NCBI RefSeq assembly: GCF_018785315.1
Contig: NZ_WQPN01000013.1
Coordinates: 1-64,000 of the forward strand
Length of the DNA stretch: 64,000 bases
Reading direction: 5' to 3'
DNA from: Clostridium sp. MCC353
GTDB taxonomy: Bacteria > Bacillota > Clostridia > Lachnospirales > Lachnospiraceae
Shown here piece by piece: positions 34,667 through 42,786 of the stretch. The notes below the pieces were generated by a model. It saw only the letters and a program-made list of their open reading frames with translations, did not search any database and was not told the DNA's origin. A program made the translations under genes and the position numbers. Each line of letters starts with the position of its first letter. Position 1 is the stretch's first letter.

Positions 34667-34780
34667 ATGTTTCCTGTCCTTTCTGAAATTATATTATTTG
34701 GTTTATCGTTCATTTTTTTGCAATTTCATTGTATAATTTCAGATAATATTATTCAACTTTTCGGCCTTATCCCATATTTC

Positions 34781-34830
34781 TTTGTGCAAATATGCTCAAT
34801 CATCCAATTTTCTCTCAGCATTTGTGCACT
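34781..34830. promoter_or_regulatory. Two TTTGTGCA direct repeats 40 bp apart
   Basis: TTTGTGCAAA (34781) and TTTGTGCACT (34821) lie in the 505-bp gap between GRE3 and regulator 3. The spacing is close to four helical turns. The core matches sites beside regulators 2 and 4. Confidence 0.4.
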
Positions 34831-34847
34831 TTCAGTCTGGACGATAT

Positions 34848-35056
34848 TATTGTTCACCGCCCCCGCTGGCGGACCTGGCCTGTCGGCCATGCCGTTTTAC
34901 GGGGCTCCGCCTTCCGCTGTTTGAATGATTTTTGCAGGCCATTCACAACTCTTAGACTGGAAGGGGATTGAAATAGGGGGAAAATCTGATCTACAAAGTC
35001 AGATTTTCAGAAGACCTGAATCGAGAAGGCCTTCAGAGCTTCTCGATTCAGGTCTG
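34848..35056. repeat. Half copy of the long inverted-repeat element
   Basis: It matches the left arm and loop of the element at 41197-41546, including CCCGCTGGCGG, TTTACGGGGCTCCG, ACTCTTAGACTGGAAGGGGAT and the two loop hairpins. The last hairpin (35012-35055) is a perfect 17-bp stem. The right arm is absent. It lies in the leader region of regulator 3. Confidence 0.85.
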
Positions 35057-35171
35057 AGGAAGGTGACAAGGGAAGGAAATATTGGTATACTAATTGTTAG
35101 AATACCGGTTTAAGCCGGTCCATTTTTACATTGATGTAAACGATCACACAGAAGAAAAGAGGTGCAAAACT

Positions 35172-36800
35172 TTGTCACATATATCATACTGGATGGAATG
35201 CGCAGGCGCTGAACCGGGCCGCTGCCACATCTCCTTCCAACAACTTCCTATTATCGATACAATCCGTTTTGTCCGCAATGGCCAAACGTTCCGGGAAGAT
35301 ATCATCTATATCGGCACGGCACGGGAGGTGGCCGGTATCCTCTCGGATTCGGGACCGGGAAAACCTTCCGGCGTCACATTTTTGTGTTCCGGATATGAAG
35401 ACGGGCTGAAGGATCTGGCGTCTTCCTGCCGGTCCAATTTGATTTACTCCGATAAAGACCCTTTTCTTCTCCACGATCTGGCGGATGAACTGGTTCACCG
35501 TTACAGGAACTGGTCGAACCGTTTCAGCCAATTGTCGGAGCCGGGGCATTCCATCCAGGACATCGTGGATTATGCGGCGGAAATCACAGGTTTTTCCATT
35601 TTTCTGCTGAATACGGCAAACCGGGTCGTCTTTTCAAAGATCAAACCGGCTCTTTCTGATCCCGCCCTTGAATCCATGGCGGTAAACGGCATGATGTCTA
35701 CGGAAACAGCCAAACTCCTGATCGATCCGGTTTCCCAGTCCCGCATACTCTTAAAGGATTTGAGCCCCGGTTATTTCTGCTGGGTTTACAAGGTGATGAA
35801 ACAGGGGACTCCCATTTCCAATATGATATTCGCCGCCCCGGAAGAAGCCCGCAAGTTCGACGGCTATACGGTGATGGAATTAACCAGACAGGCGATCCAC
35901 CGGCTGATGAATTCTTCCGACAGCCTTCCTTACTGGGCCGGGGAACAGTTTAAGATTTTACTGCAGGAGATTGTGGAGGGCAAAATTACAGACGAATATG
36001 AGATCAACCACCGTTTTTCCATGATTTCCTGCGGTTCAGGAATCTTCTGCAGCTTTATTCTCATCGAACCGGCCGGTTCGGAATCGCTGGCGGACATCTC
36101 CCTGCCCGTCCTCACGGAACTGGAAGAGCTGTTTCCCGACAGCAATACCGCCATTTACGACGGCTCCATCGTCCTTTTGCTGTCCAGGCCCAACCGGGCG
36201 TTCCAGCCCAGGCCGGTGTTCGATACCGCCGCATTTACCAAGCTGCTTCAAAGATATAACGCCTTTGCGTCCATCAGCAACGCCACCAGCCGCAGGACCC
36301 TTTTAAGAACCCACTACATCATGACCAAACGGATTCTGGCCCTGGGGCGGAAGCTCTATCCGGATTCCAGAGAGCGGGTCTATTATTTTGAGGATTTTGC
36401 GGAATATTTTATGATCGATCTGTCCATCACCAGTTTTAACAGTCTGTTTGGACATGATGACATCGTGCTGCTCATGCATCCCGATGCGGTGAAACTGGTA
36501 AAGTATGATAAGGAACACAATTCCAATCTGCTGGAATTCGTCTACCATTACTGCCTGAACAACTGCAATATGGTCCAGACCGCCAAAAGCGCATACATGC
36601 ACCGCAACACTGCGGCCAGCCGTCTGGCGAAGGTGCATGAACTGATCCGGGCGGATTTGGAAAATGGGGAGATTCAGCAGAGAATGATCTTCTCCTATAA
36701 GGTTCACCGGTATTACAGCCGGTGTTCGGATATGGATTTGGCGGAGAGGCTGGAGGCGTCTGGCGGCGTCAAAAACCGCGGCCGCCAGACGCATAAGTAA
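35172..36800 (+). CDS. PucR/CdaR-type transcriptional regulator 3
   Basis: The 542-residue regulator has a PucR-type C-terminal helix-turn-helix, LLEFVYHYCLNNCNMVQTAKSAYMHRNTAASRLAKVHEL. I placed the start at a TTG at 35172 because AAGAGGTG lies upstream at good spacing and the alignment with regulator 2 begins there; a further in-frame TTG at 35094 would add 26 residues with no match. It is divergent from GRE3, its probable target. The leader carries a half copy of a long inverted-repeat element with a strong hairpin, which could affect expression. Confidence 0.85.
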   Translation: MSHISYWMECAGAEPGRCHISFQQLPIIDTIRFVRNGQTFREDIIYIGTAREVAGILSDSGPGKPSGVTFLCSGYEDGLKDLASSCRSNLIYSDKDPFLLHDLADELVHRYRNWSNRFSQLSEPGHSIQDIVDYAAEITGFSIFLLNTANRVVFSKIKPALSDPALESMAVNGMMSTETAKLLIDPVSQSRILLKDLSPGYFCWVYKVMKQGTPISNMIFAAPEEARKFDGYTVMELTRQAIHRLMNSSDSLPYWAGEQFKILLQEIVEGKITDEYEINHRFSMISCGSGIFCSFILIEPAGSESLADISLPVLTELEELFPDSNTAIYDGSIVLLLSRPNRAFQPRPVFDTAAFTKLLQRYNAFASISNATSRRTLLRTHYIMTKRILALGRKLYPDSRERVYYFEDFAEYFMIDLSITSFNSLFGHDDIVLLMHPDAVKLVKYDKEHNSNLLEFVYHYCLNNCNMVQTAKSAYMHRNTAASRLAKVHELIRADLENGEIQQRMIFSYKVHRYYSRCSDMDLAERLEASGGVKNRGRQTHK

Positions 36801-36930
36801 TAATGACAGGGCATCCTCAGAGAATTGGCAGGCAAAAATTGAAAATGAATAAACTGAAAAGCGCTGACGGACGGTTACGAGGAAGAAAAACAGGAGTTGA
36901 CAATCCGCAGTGAAATGATGGAACAGAAAA

Positions 36931-36958
36931 GCCACAGGATACCGGACTATCCTGTGGC
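36931..36958 (-). terminator. Terminator of the CooS operon
   Basis: GCCACAGGATA and TATCCTGTGGC form a perfect 11-bp stem with a 6-base loop. In the minus direction TTTT follows the stem. It also separates the operon from convergent regulator 3. Confidence 0.85.
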
Positions 36959-37047
36959 AAATCTTAAAATTGGTAAATACCCTTATTAGGCGGAGCAGAA
37001 GCCCCGGCCGCTTTTTATCTAATTTCTGCCTTTATAGCCTACTTCTA

Positions 37048-38271
37048 TTACACCACATAATCATACTGCCCATCCGGCAGTGTCCCAAAATAATCCGCAA
37101 AGGACAGTTCAAAGATTCTCTCTTTCTTATCTCCCAGCTCAATCTGATTTTTTATCAAGTACTGGTAGATTCCGGAGTAGCTGATATCTCCCTGAAGCAG
37201 TATGCTGTCCAGCTTCCCGTCCCGGATGATGGCTTTTTTATAGGACTTGCTGTCTTCCCGGACCAGCACTTCGTCCCCTTCTTCTGCGGCTCCTCTGCCC
37301 AGTGACAATGTGGTCAGCCCGAAGAAATTAATGGTGTTCTTCATGCAGTAACGGTCTATATACTGCTGTTTTATCCCGCACATGCTGCTTCCGGCTGCCG
37401 CTCCCTGTTTCATCGCATTGGGCCAGATTCCGGCCAGGCCGGTTACATCGCCTGCCGCATAGATATCGGGAACGCTGGTCTGCATGTACTCATTGACTTC
37501 GATGGACCGCTCACCGGCAATCCTGCTGCCCTTGATACAGGCAATCGCCGGGCGGACACCGGCCGCCACGATTATGAGATCGCAGGGGACCTCTGTGTCA
37601 TCATCCAGCACCACCGTATTGATCTTTCCATTTTCATCCGATACGGTTCTGACCGCTTTTCTGCCCAGCAGGAACCTGCATCCTGCCTGTTCAAATAATC
37701 TCTGGTATTCCTTTCCTGCACATGCGTCCAACTGAAGGGGCAGAATGCGGTCCGCCATCTCCACAACCGTAACCCTGCGTTTCTTTTCAAGAAATCCGTA
37801 TGCCGCATCCAGTCCCACCAGGCCTGCGCCGATCACTAATATATTTTCCGCCTGTTCTCCCATGGCTTTGATGGCCTGGGCATCGGATAAATTCCTCAGC
37901 CCGAATACATTTCCGGCAGTTCTGAAATCTCCCACCGGAGGGATGAAGCTGTCGGCTCCGGTGGCGATTAGGAGCTTATCATAATGGATTTTCGTCTGGT
38001 CTTCCAGGATCACATTCCGGTTTTCCGTATCGATCTGTTCCGCCTTTTTCCCCTTGATCCAGTAGATATTCCGGGTTTCGAAAAAGTCTTCCGGCGCAAA
38101 ATCCAGGGCTTTTTCGTCCCGCTCTCCGCTTATGTATTTATGAAGCATACACCTGGAATGTACGTATTCGTCTGTGGAGATCATAACAATTGCCGAATCC
38201 TTGTCATTCTGCCGGATCGTTTCGGCGGCGGTTATGCCGGCCGCACCGGCGCCCAGTATCACATAAATCAT
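37048..38271 (-). CDS. FAD-dependent NAD(P)H oxidoreductase of the CooS operon
   Basis: This 407-residue pyridine-nucleotide-disulfide-type oxidoreductase has an N-terminal FAD-binding GAGAAGITAAE, an NAD(P)-binding GAGLVGLDAA near residue 150, and the second FAD motif IYAAGDVTG. It lacks the CxxxxC redox disulfide, so it resembles rubredoxin/ferredoxin reductases and NADH oxidases. The ATG at 38271 follows GAGGAGGT; a longer frame would overlap the ferredoxin. As third gene after a CooS homologue and a four-cluster ferredoxin, it probably passes electrons between that ferredoxin and NAD(P). Confidence 0.9.
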   Translation of the reverse strand: MIYVILGAGAAGITAAETIRQNDKDSAIVMISTDEYVHSRCMLHKYISGERDEKALDFAPEDFFETRNIYWIKGKKAEQIDTENRNVILEDQTKIHYDKLLIATGADSFIPPVGDFRTAGNVFGLRNLSDAQAIKAMGEQAENILVIGAGLVGLDAAYGFLEKKRRVTVVEMADRILPLQLDACAGKEYQRLFEQAGCRFLLGRKAVRTVSDENGKINTVVLDDDTEVPCDLIIVAAGVRPAIACIKGSRIAGERSIEVNEYMQTSVPDIYAAGDVTGLAGIWPNAMKQGAAAGSSMCGIKQQYIDRYCMKNTINFFGLTTLSLGRGAAEEGDEVLVREDSKSYKKAIIRDGKLDSILLQGDISYSGIYQYLIKNQIELGDKKERIFELSFADYFGTLPDGQYDYVV

Positions 38272-38273
38272 TG

Positions 38274-38720
38274 CTATACCTCCTCTACATAAATGGCCTT
38301 TTTCGGGCATGATTTCACACAGCTGGGTTCCCCGCCGTGATCTTTGCAGAAATCACATTTGATCACTTTGGTGCGGGTCGCCGTATCCGGTTTTAAAACT
38401 CCATACGGGCAGTTCATCACGCACATAAAACAGGAGCCGCATTTCTTTTCGTCATAATACACATGGCCGCTTTCCGGGTCTTTTGCCAGAGCGCCGCTCA
38501 TACAGGACATGACGCATTCCGGCTGGTCGCAGTGACGGCAGAAAATCGGTTTATAGGCGCCGTCTTTAGTCCCTACGATATGGTTTCTGGATTCATTTCT
38601 GATATCGGTCAGATCCAGGTCGTAAATGGTGCCGGGCTCCAGGCGGTGGGCCTGCATACATGCGGTGGTGCAGTTTTTGCAGCCGTCGCATTTGGTATAA
38701 TCAATCATGATTCTCTTCAT
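38274..38720 (-). CDS. Four-cluster ferredoxin (CooF-like)
   Basis: The 148-residue iron-sulfur protein has Cys sets for up to four [4Fe-4S] clusters: CDGCKNCTTAC at the N terminus, CRHCDQPECVMSC, CGSCFMCVMNCP, and CDFCKDHGGEPSCVKSCP. This DMSO-reductase-B/CooF-like layout serves as the electron wire for carbon monoxide dehydrogenases. AGGAGG precedes the ATG. It lies 12 bp after cooS and just before the FAD oxidoreductase, so a chain CooS-ferredoxin-FAD protein is likely. Confidence 0.92.
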   Translation of the reverse strand: MKRIMIDYTKCDGCKNCTTACMQAHRLEPGTIYDLDLTDIRNESRNHIVGTKDGAYKPIFCRHCDQPECVMSCMSGALAKDPESGHVYYDEKKCGSCFMCVMNCPYGVLKPDTATRTKVIKCDFCKDHGGEPSCVKSCPKKAIYVEEV

Positions 38721-38732
38721 AAGCCGCGCCTC

Positions 38733-40616
38733 CTATATCTGTAAAGCAGAGCGTTTTTCCAGAATGATCTGTTCCAGGATATCCGCGCTGTCTTTGGCAT
38801 CGGAATTAATGATGATCTGGCCGCCGGTCAGCTGTTTCATATCTTCAGTCAGCACCTGCACGGCAACCTTGCTTCCCGTCACAAATGGAGGCAGGCCCAG
38901 GTGAAGGGGCAGTCCTAAAGCCAGGCCGAAAGCGCCGTCCGCCAATGCCTGCTCTTCCAGCCACTGGGCGGCGGACAGTACTAAAGGCAGCTGAGGCAGG
39001 TCAACGCCCAGTTCCTCAGCGATTTCCGTCGCGACGATCTCCAGCCTTCCGATGGCCAGACAGGGACCGAAATTCAATACCGGGGGGATTCCCAGCTTTT
39101 CGCATACAGCTCTCAGTTTCGGTCCGGCAAGGGCAGCCGCTTCCGGGGTCATCAGTCCGCAGTTTTCAATTCCGCCTGACGAACATCCGGCTGTCAGCAC
39201 AATGATATCTCTGGAAATCAGCTCTTTTGTCAGCTCTACCGTCAGCACGTCGTGGCCGCCTGCGGTTAAGTTAGAACAGCCCACCACTCCGGCAATTCCT
39301 TTGATCTCTCCCGCTACGATCAGGTCTATCAGCGGTTTCCAGCTTCCGCCCAAAAACTCCTTCAAAGAACCTTCGCTGACGCCTGTCAAAGTGTTGGAAT
39401 TTCCATGTTCCGGCATCAGATTTAAAGGCACCTGTCCGCGGCGCTCCTTGTAGGCCGCCACTATTTTGTCGATGATTATGCCGCTCTGTTCTTCCCGTTT
39501 CGCGAAATCAAACTCCATCATCTCTGCATTTGCCTTTTTCGCCACGCTGTCCAGGCAGATCTGCTTGATCATGAGACGGTCGCAGATAGGTTCGATTCCA
39601 GGCAGGGTGCAGTTAAATTCAGACAATACAGCGTCAATTCCTCCGGTGGCCAAAATGGCTTCGCTGGTATAGTTATTGCCAGCATGGCCGTCAAATATAT
39701 CCGCATAATGGCTGCCGCGGAGCTGTAAATCCTGGCCCACGCAGGTGCAGCCAACCAGTTTAAATCCTTTTGCTCCCGCTTCATTGGCTTTTTTCACGGC
39801 ATCCGGTTTGGTCAGCCGTTCCTGAAGATCCACAAATATGGTGTGCTGGTGGCCTGTGATCATAATGTTGATGTAATCCGGGTCAATCACCCTCAAACCT
39901 ACAGGGGCCAGACGGAGTTCCGGCTCACCCAGAAGCACGTCATTTAACAGGTTGGTTAAGGTGAGGCCGTAAATTCCCGTCGAAATTCCAAGGCGGAGAC
40001 AGTCCACCAGCATATCCACCGGGTCGGAATTCAGGTTAGTGGAACATTTTACAACACCTTTGAACACTTCTGATTTAGCGCCGCCGGGCATGATTCCCAG
40101 CTCTTTCCACCGTTTCACACGGGGAGCGTAAGCAGTTTTTTCGACCAGATCCATTTTCACATATTCCGGTTTGTAGAGATCGGCTAAAACCGCGTCCGCC
40201 ACCATTTCCGCCTTTTTATATGTATCTTCCTCTTCTATCCCGAATATCCGGCACAGGCGGTCTAAGGCATGGATTCCCTTTAATTCTCCTTTTATTTCCG
40301 CTGTGTGCTTCAGGTTCAAAGCGGTATTTTCCACAATGTGAATGTAGCAGCCTGATCCTGCCGCCACTGCCCGCAGGAAGTTCCGGGCTACGATGGTGTC
40401 CGCATCCGCACCGCAGATTCCCCTTGGCGCTTCGGGTGTGATCCGGCATGGGCCGTTGGAGCACAGGCGGCAGCAGACGCCCTGCAGGCCGAAATTGCAT
40501 TTGGTTTCCTGGGTATGCACTCGGTGATGTGAGGTTTCCATGGGAAGAGAACGGATGAAGTTCTCCAGAGGCTGGTCCGCGCTCTTACAGGTATTGCATC
40601 CATAACATTGATTCAT
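38733..40616 (-). CDS. cooS: CooS-type Ni-dependent carbon monoxide dehydrogenase homologue
   Basis: The 627-residue protein matches the monofunctional CODH fold. D-cluster Cys40 and Cys48 and B-cluster Cys49, 52, 57 and 68 are present. The C-cluster ligands appear to be present too: His in GHQHTI and Cys in VGCTC, EFNC, VVGC, TAGC and FGPC. Counting from these ligands against the Carboxydothermus enzyme as I remember it, the catalytic His93 position is Tyr91 and the Lys563 position, 37 residues after the last ligand Cys, is Gln. This suggests an atypical CODH clade that may not oxidise CO efficiently. AGGAGG precedes the ATG. It heads an operon with a ferredoxin and an FAD enzyme and has an operator-like palindrome in its promoter. 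Confidence 0.9.
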   Translation of the reverse strand: MNQCYGCNTCKSADQPLENFIRSLPMETSHHRVHTQETKCNFGLQGVCCRLCSNGPCRITPEAPRGICGADADTIVARNFLRAVAAGSGCYIHIVENTALNLKHTAEIKGELKGIHALDRLCRIFGIEEEDTYKKAEMVADAVLADLYKPEYVKMDLVEKTAYAPRVKRWKELGIMPGGAKSEVFKGVVKCSTNLNSDPVDMLVDCLRLGISTGIYGLTLTNLLNDVLLGEPELRLAPVGLRVIDPDYINIMITGHQHTIFVDLQERLTKPDAVKKANEAGAKGFKLVGCTCVGQDLQLRGSHYADIFDGHAGNNYTSEAILATGGIDAVLSEFNCTLPGIEPICDRLMIKQICLDSVAKKANAEMMEFDFAKREEQSGIIIDKIVAAYKERRGQVPLNLMPEHGNSNTLTGVSEGSLKEFLGGSWKPLIDLIVAGEIKGIAGVVGCSNLTAGGHDVLTVELTKELISRDIIVLTAGCSSGGIENCGLMTPEAAALAGPKLRAVCEKLGIPPVLNFGPCLAIGRLEIVATEIAEELGVDLPQLPLVLSAAQWLEEQALADGAFGLALGLPLHLGLPPFVTGSKVAVQVLTEDMKQLTGGQIIINSDAKDSADILEQIILEKRSALQI

Positions 40617-40641
40617 AATAAAAATACCTCCTTGTTTTATA

Positions 40642-40660
40642 CTGTACTATTTTAGTACAG
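40642..40660. promoter_or_regulatory. Perfect 19-bp operator at the cooS promoter, probable Rrf2 site
   Basis: CTGTACTATTTTAGTACAG has perfect 8-bp arms and a 3-base centre. It abuts a -10-like TATAAA (minus strand, 40636-40641). A near copy lies in the promoter of the upstream Rrf2 gene. Confidence 0.75.
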
Positions 40661-40700
40661 ATTTGTTTTTAAATGAAAGTACGCATAAAATACGTACTCT

Positions 40701-41105
40701 TTATTCGTTTGATATGAGGTCTGATAAGGTTTTCGCTTTCAGTTCCCTGACCAGCAGGTTCTGCAGCCGGCTGAATTCCCCATGTACCCGACATGGGTGG
40801 GTTCCCGTATTTCTGGAACAGGAATACGACGATCCCATGCATTCTGTGATTAAAAGATCCGGGTCGATGACGGTGAATACATCGTACAGCGTCAGTTGTG
40901 TGACCGGCCGGGTCAGGGAATACCCCCCGCTGCTGCCCCGGTGGCTTTTGAGCAGGCCGGACTTTTCCAGTTTTCTTGTTATTTTATAGGCGATGGAAAC
41001 TGTGATGTCTTCTTTTGCGCTGATCTCCTGTACGCTGACTATGCCGCCATGGGATAATGCGCGGACGATGCGGACAGCGTAATCGCATTCTCTGGTAAAT
41101 AGCAT
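40701..41105 (-). CDS. Rrf2-family transcriptional regulator
   Basis: The 134-residue protein has an Rrf2 winged helix (residues 1-75, MLFTRECDYAVRIVRAL to RGSSGGYSLTRP) and three Cys in the effector loop (ECMGSSYSCSRNTGTHPC), the usual iron-sulfur-binding arrangement of IscR/NsrR relatives. The start at 41105 follows AAGGAAGG and matches the family N terminus. It is directly upstream of cooS on the same strand. Operator-like sites occur both in its own promoter and at cooS, suggesting autoregulation and control of the CODH operon by redox, CO, NO or iron-sulfur status. Confidence 0.92.
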   Translation of the reverse strand: MLFTRECDYAVRIVRALSHGGIVSVQEISAKEDITVSIAYKITRKLEKSGLLKSHRGSSGGYSLTRPVTQLTLYDVFTVIDPDLLITECMGSSYSCSRNTGTHPCRVHGEFSRLQNLLVRELKAKTLSDLISNE

Positions 41106-41127
41106 GGGAGCACCTTCCTTTTTCTTT

Positions 41128-41157
41128 ATTTTATAATACTGTACTAAATTAGTCAAG
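41128..41157 (-). promoter_or_regulatory. Rrf2 gene promoter with second operator copy
   Basis: On the minus strand TTGACT (-35, 41151-41156), a 17-base spacer and TAAAAT (-10, 41128-41133) form a good sigma-A promoter. The spacer and -35 hold CTGTACTAAATTAGTCAAG (41139-41157), identical to the cooS operator at 15 of 19 positions. This placement would block RNA polymerase. Confidence 0.7.
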
Positions 41158-41196
41158 TTTAATTGAGAATTTTTTATCATTTTTATACATTAAAAA

Positions 41197-41546
41197 GTTA
41201 CTGTTCGCAGCCGCCGCTGGCGGAGCCGTCCTGTGAGCCGTGCCGTTTTGCGGGGCTCCGTCTTCCGATATTTGAACGATTTTTGCAGGCCATCGACAAC
41301 TCTTAGACTGGAAGGGGATGGAAATAAGGGGGAAAATCTGACCCTCAAAGTCAGATTTTCAGAGGACCTGAATCGAGAAGGCCTTCAGGGCTTCTCGATG
41401 AATGTCATCGGTCCCCTTATTTCCATCCCCTTCCGGTCTTAGAGTTGTCCTGGCCGAAACTATGAGTTCAAAGGTCGGAAGACGGAGCCCCGCAAAACGG
41501 CACGGTCCACAGGACGGCTCCGCCAGCGGCGGCTGCGAACAGTAAC
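41197..41546. repeat. 350-bp long inverted-repeat element
   Basis: Arms of about 135 bp (41197-41331 and 41411-41546) are close reverse complements, beginning GTTACTGTTCGCAGCCGCC and ending in its complement. The loop holds two smaller hairpins (around 41332-41360 and 41372-41400). No credible gene lies inside. It fills most of the gap between the Rrf2 gene and the CapA gene at 41609. A half copy lies at 34848. It resembles a MITE or other non-autonomous element. Confidence 0.88.
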
Positions 41547-41608
41547 CAGCAAACGTCAAGGTATTTTCTAAAAGGCTTTTCTAAATTGTATTCCCTTTTC
41601 CTGCTATA

Positions 41609-42751
41609 TCACGGCTTTACTACAACTTTCTTCCCATCTTCATCCCAACAAAAACCTGTCTCAAACCCCATATCCTTCGTCAAATTTTCGACGAACTCGA
41701 AAATCTCCTGGCCTCCGTCGTCCCGGCTGCAGACCTGCACTCCGCCTTTATTATTGATCCGGCAGGGGATAAACCCGGCTTCCACTTCTCCGTCTTTCCC
41801 AGCCTCAAACCCTGCAATCATAGTCAGCCTGGTCTCAGGCCCCCAGGGATAGTAAGGCGGATCATACTGCGCCTGTCCGCGTCCCTCTTTTACCCGCCGT
41901 TCCATATAGGCCTTCATTTCATCGGTCTCGTTATATCCCGGCGTCATCGCATAGGTTACCGTCACAAAATTCCCCAGTCCATGGAAAATCGGCTTTCCTT
42001 TATAGAATTCAATCCCCTTCAGCATGTGGTGGTGGCCGATCACGATATCCGCCCCGGCGTCCACCGCCGCATGGGCCATGGGCACCTCATAGGAGCAGAG
42101 CCATCCCGGATTCGGCCCCTTTCCGGCCTGCCCTTTATGAAATGCGGCGATCAGGATATCGCACTCCTTTTTATATTTAGCCACCTCTTCCCTTAAAATC
42201 CGCTCCCCGTCCTGGGTCATGTAGGAATAAATGCGGCAGGGAGAATGGGGCATATCCATCACCGGCTGATAGGAAGTTTCCACGTCGATATAGGAGGTTC
42301 CGGGCTTAATGGAAGTGGCCCAGCCCAGTTTCGGCCCTGTTGCGTTGAAGCTTAACACCCCGATGCGGATTCCGCCCCTCTCCACAACAGCAGGTTTTCT
42401 GGCCTCATATATGGTGGCGCCGCCGCCGGCGGTCTGAATGCCGATCTGATTTAATTTTTCCACCGTATCCACCACACCATAGGGACCGCAGTCGTACAGA
42501 TGGTTTCCTCCTACGGTCGCGATATCGAAGCCCAGTTGGGCCAGCACATCCAAATGTTCCGGTTTCGACGGCGGAGCCTGAATATCAATGCAGGAAGGGA
42601 GATACCGTTTTGTGTGGGGCACTTCCACATGCCCGATCATCACATCCGCTTTTTCCAGTTCTTCCCTGCATAAGTCAAAATAGGGTTCCATCGGCCCCGG
42701 CTCATCCAATATCAGGTCGCCGACGGCATAAATACTGATCCTCTTATCCAT
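41609..42751 (-). CDS. CapA-like metallophosphatase-fold protein (2 of 3)
   Basis: The 380-residue CapA/PGA_cap family protein has metal-site motifs AVGDLILDEP, TVGGNHLYDCG and DIVIGHHHMLKGIEFYKG. There is no signal peptide or membrane anchor. The ATG at 42751 follows AAAGGATGGGAG. It is the third gene after a URO-D-like gene and another CapA protein and is about as similar to the 42787 protein as to the one at 21996. Amide or gamma-glutamyl bond cleavage of an intracellular compound is possible; capsule synthesis is unlikely here because no PgsB or PgsC homologue is nearby. Confidence 0.83.
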   Translation of the reverse strand: MDKRISIYAVGDLILDEPGPMEPYFDLCREELEKADVMIGHVEVPHTKRYLPSCIDIQAPPSKPEHLDVLAQLGFDIATVGGNHLYDCGPYGVVDTVEKLNQIGIQTAGGGATIYEARKPAVVERGGIRIGVLSFNATGPKLGWATSIKPGTSYIDVETSYQPVMDMPHSPCRIYSYMTQDGERILREEVAKYKKECDILIAAFHKGQAGKGPNPGWLCSYEVPMAHAAVDAGADIVIGHHHMLKGIEFYKGKPIFHGLGNFVTVTYAMTPGYNETDEMKAYMERRVKEGRGQAQYDPPYYPWGPETRLTMIAGFEAGKDGEVEAGFIPCRINNKGGVQVCSRDDGGQEIFEFVENLTKDMGFETGFCWDEDGKKVVVKP

Positions 42752-42786
42752 TCTCCCATCCTTTCTTCCCATATATCAGCACACGG

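Noticed and set aside
41233-41559. Short reading frames inside the long inverted repeat
   Set aside because: They mirror each other through the arms, have no ribosome-binding site and no recognisable domain.
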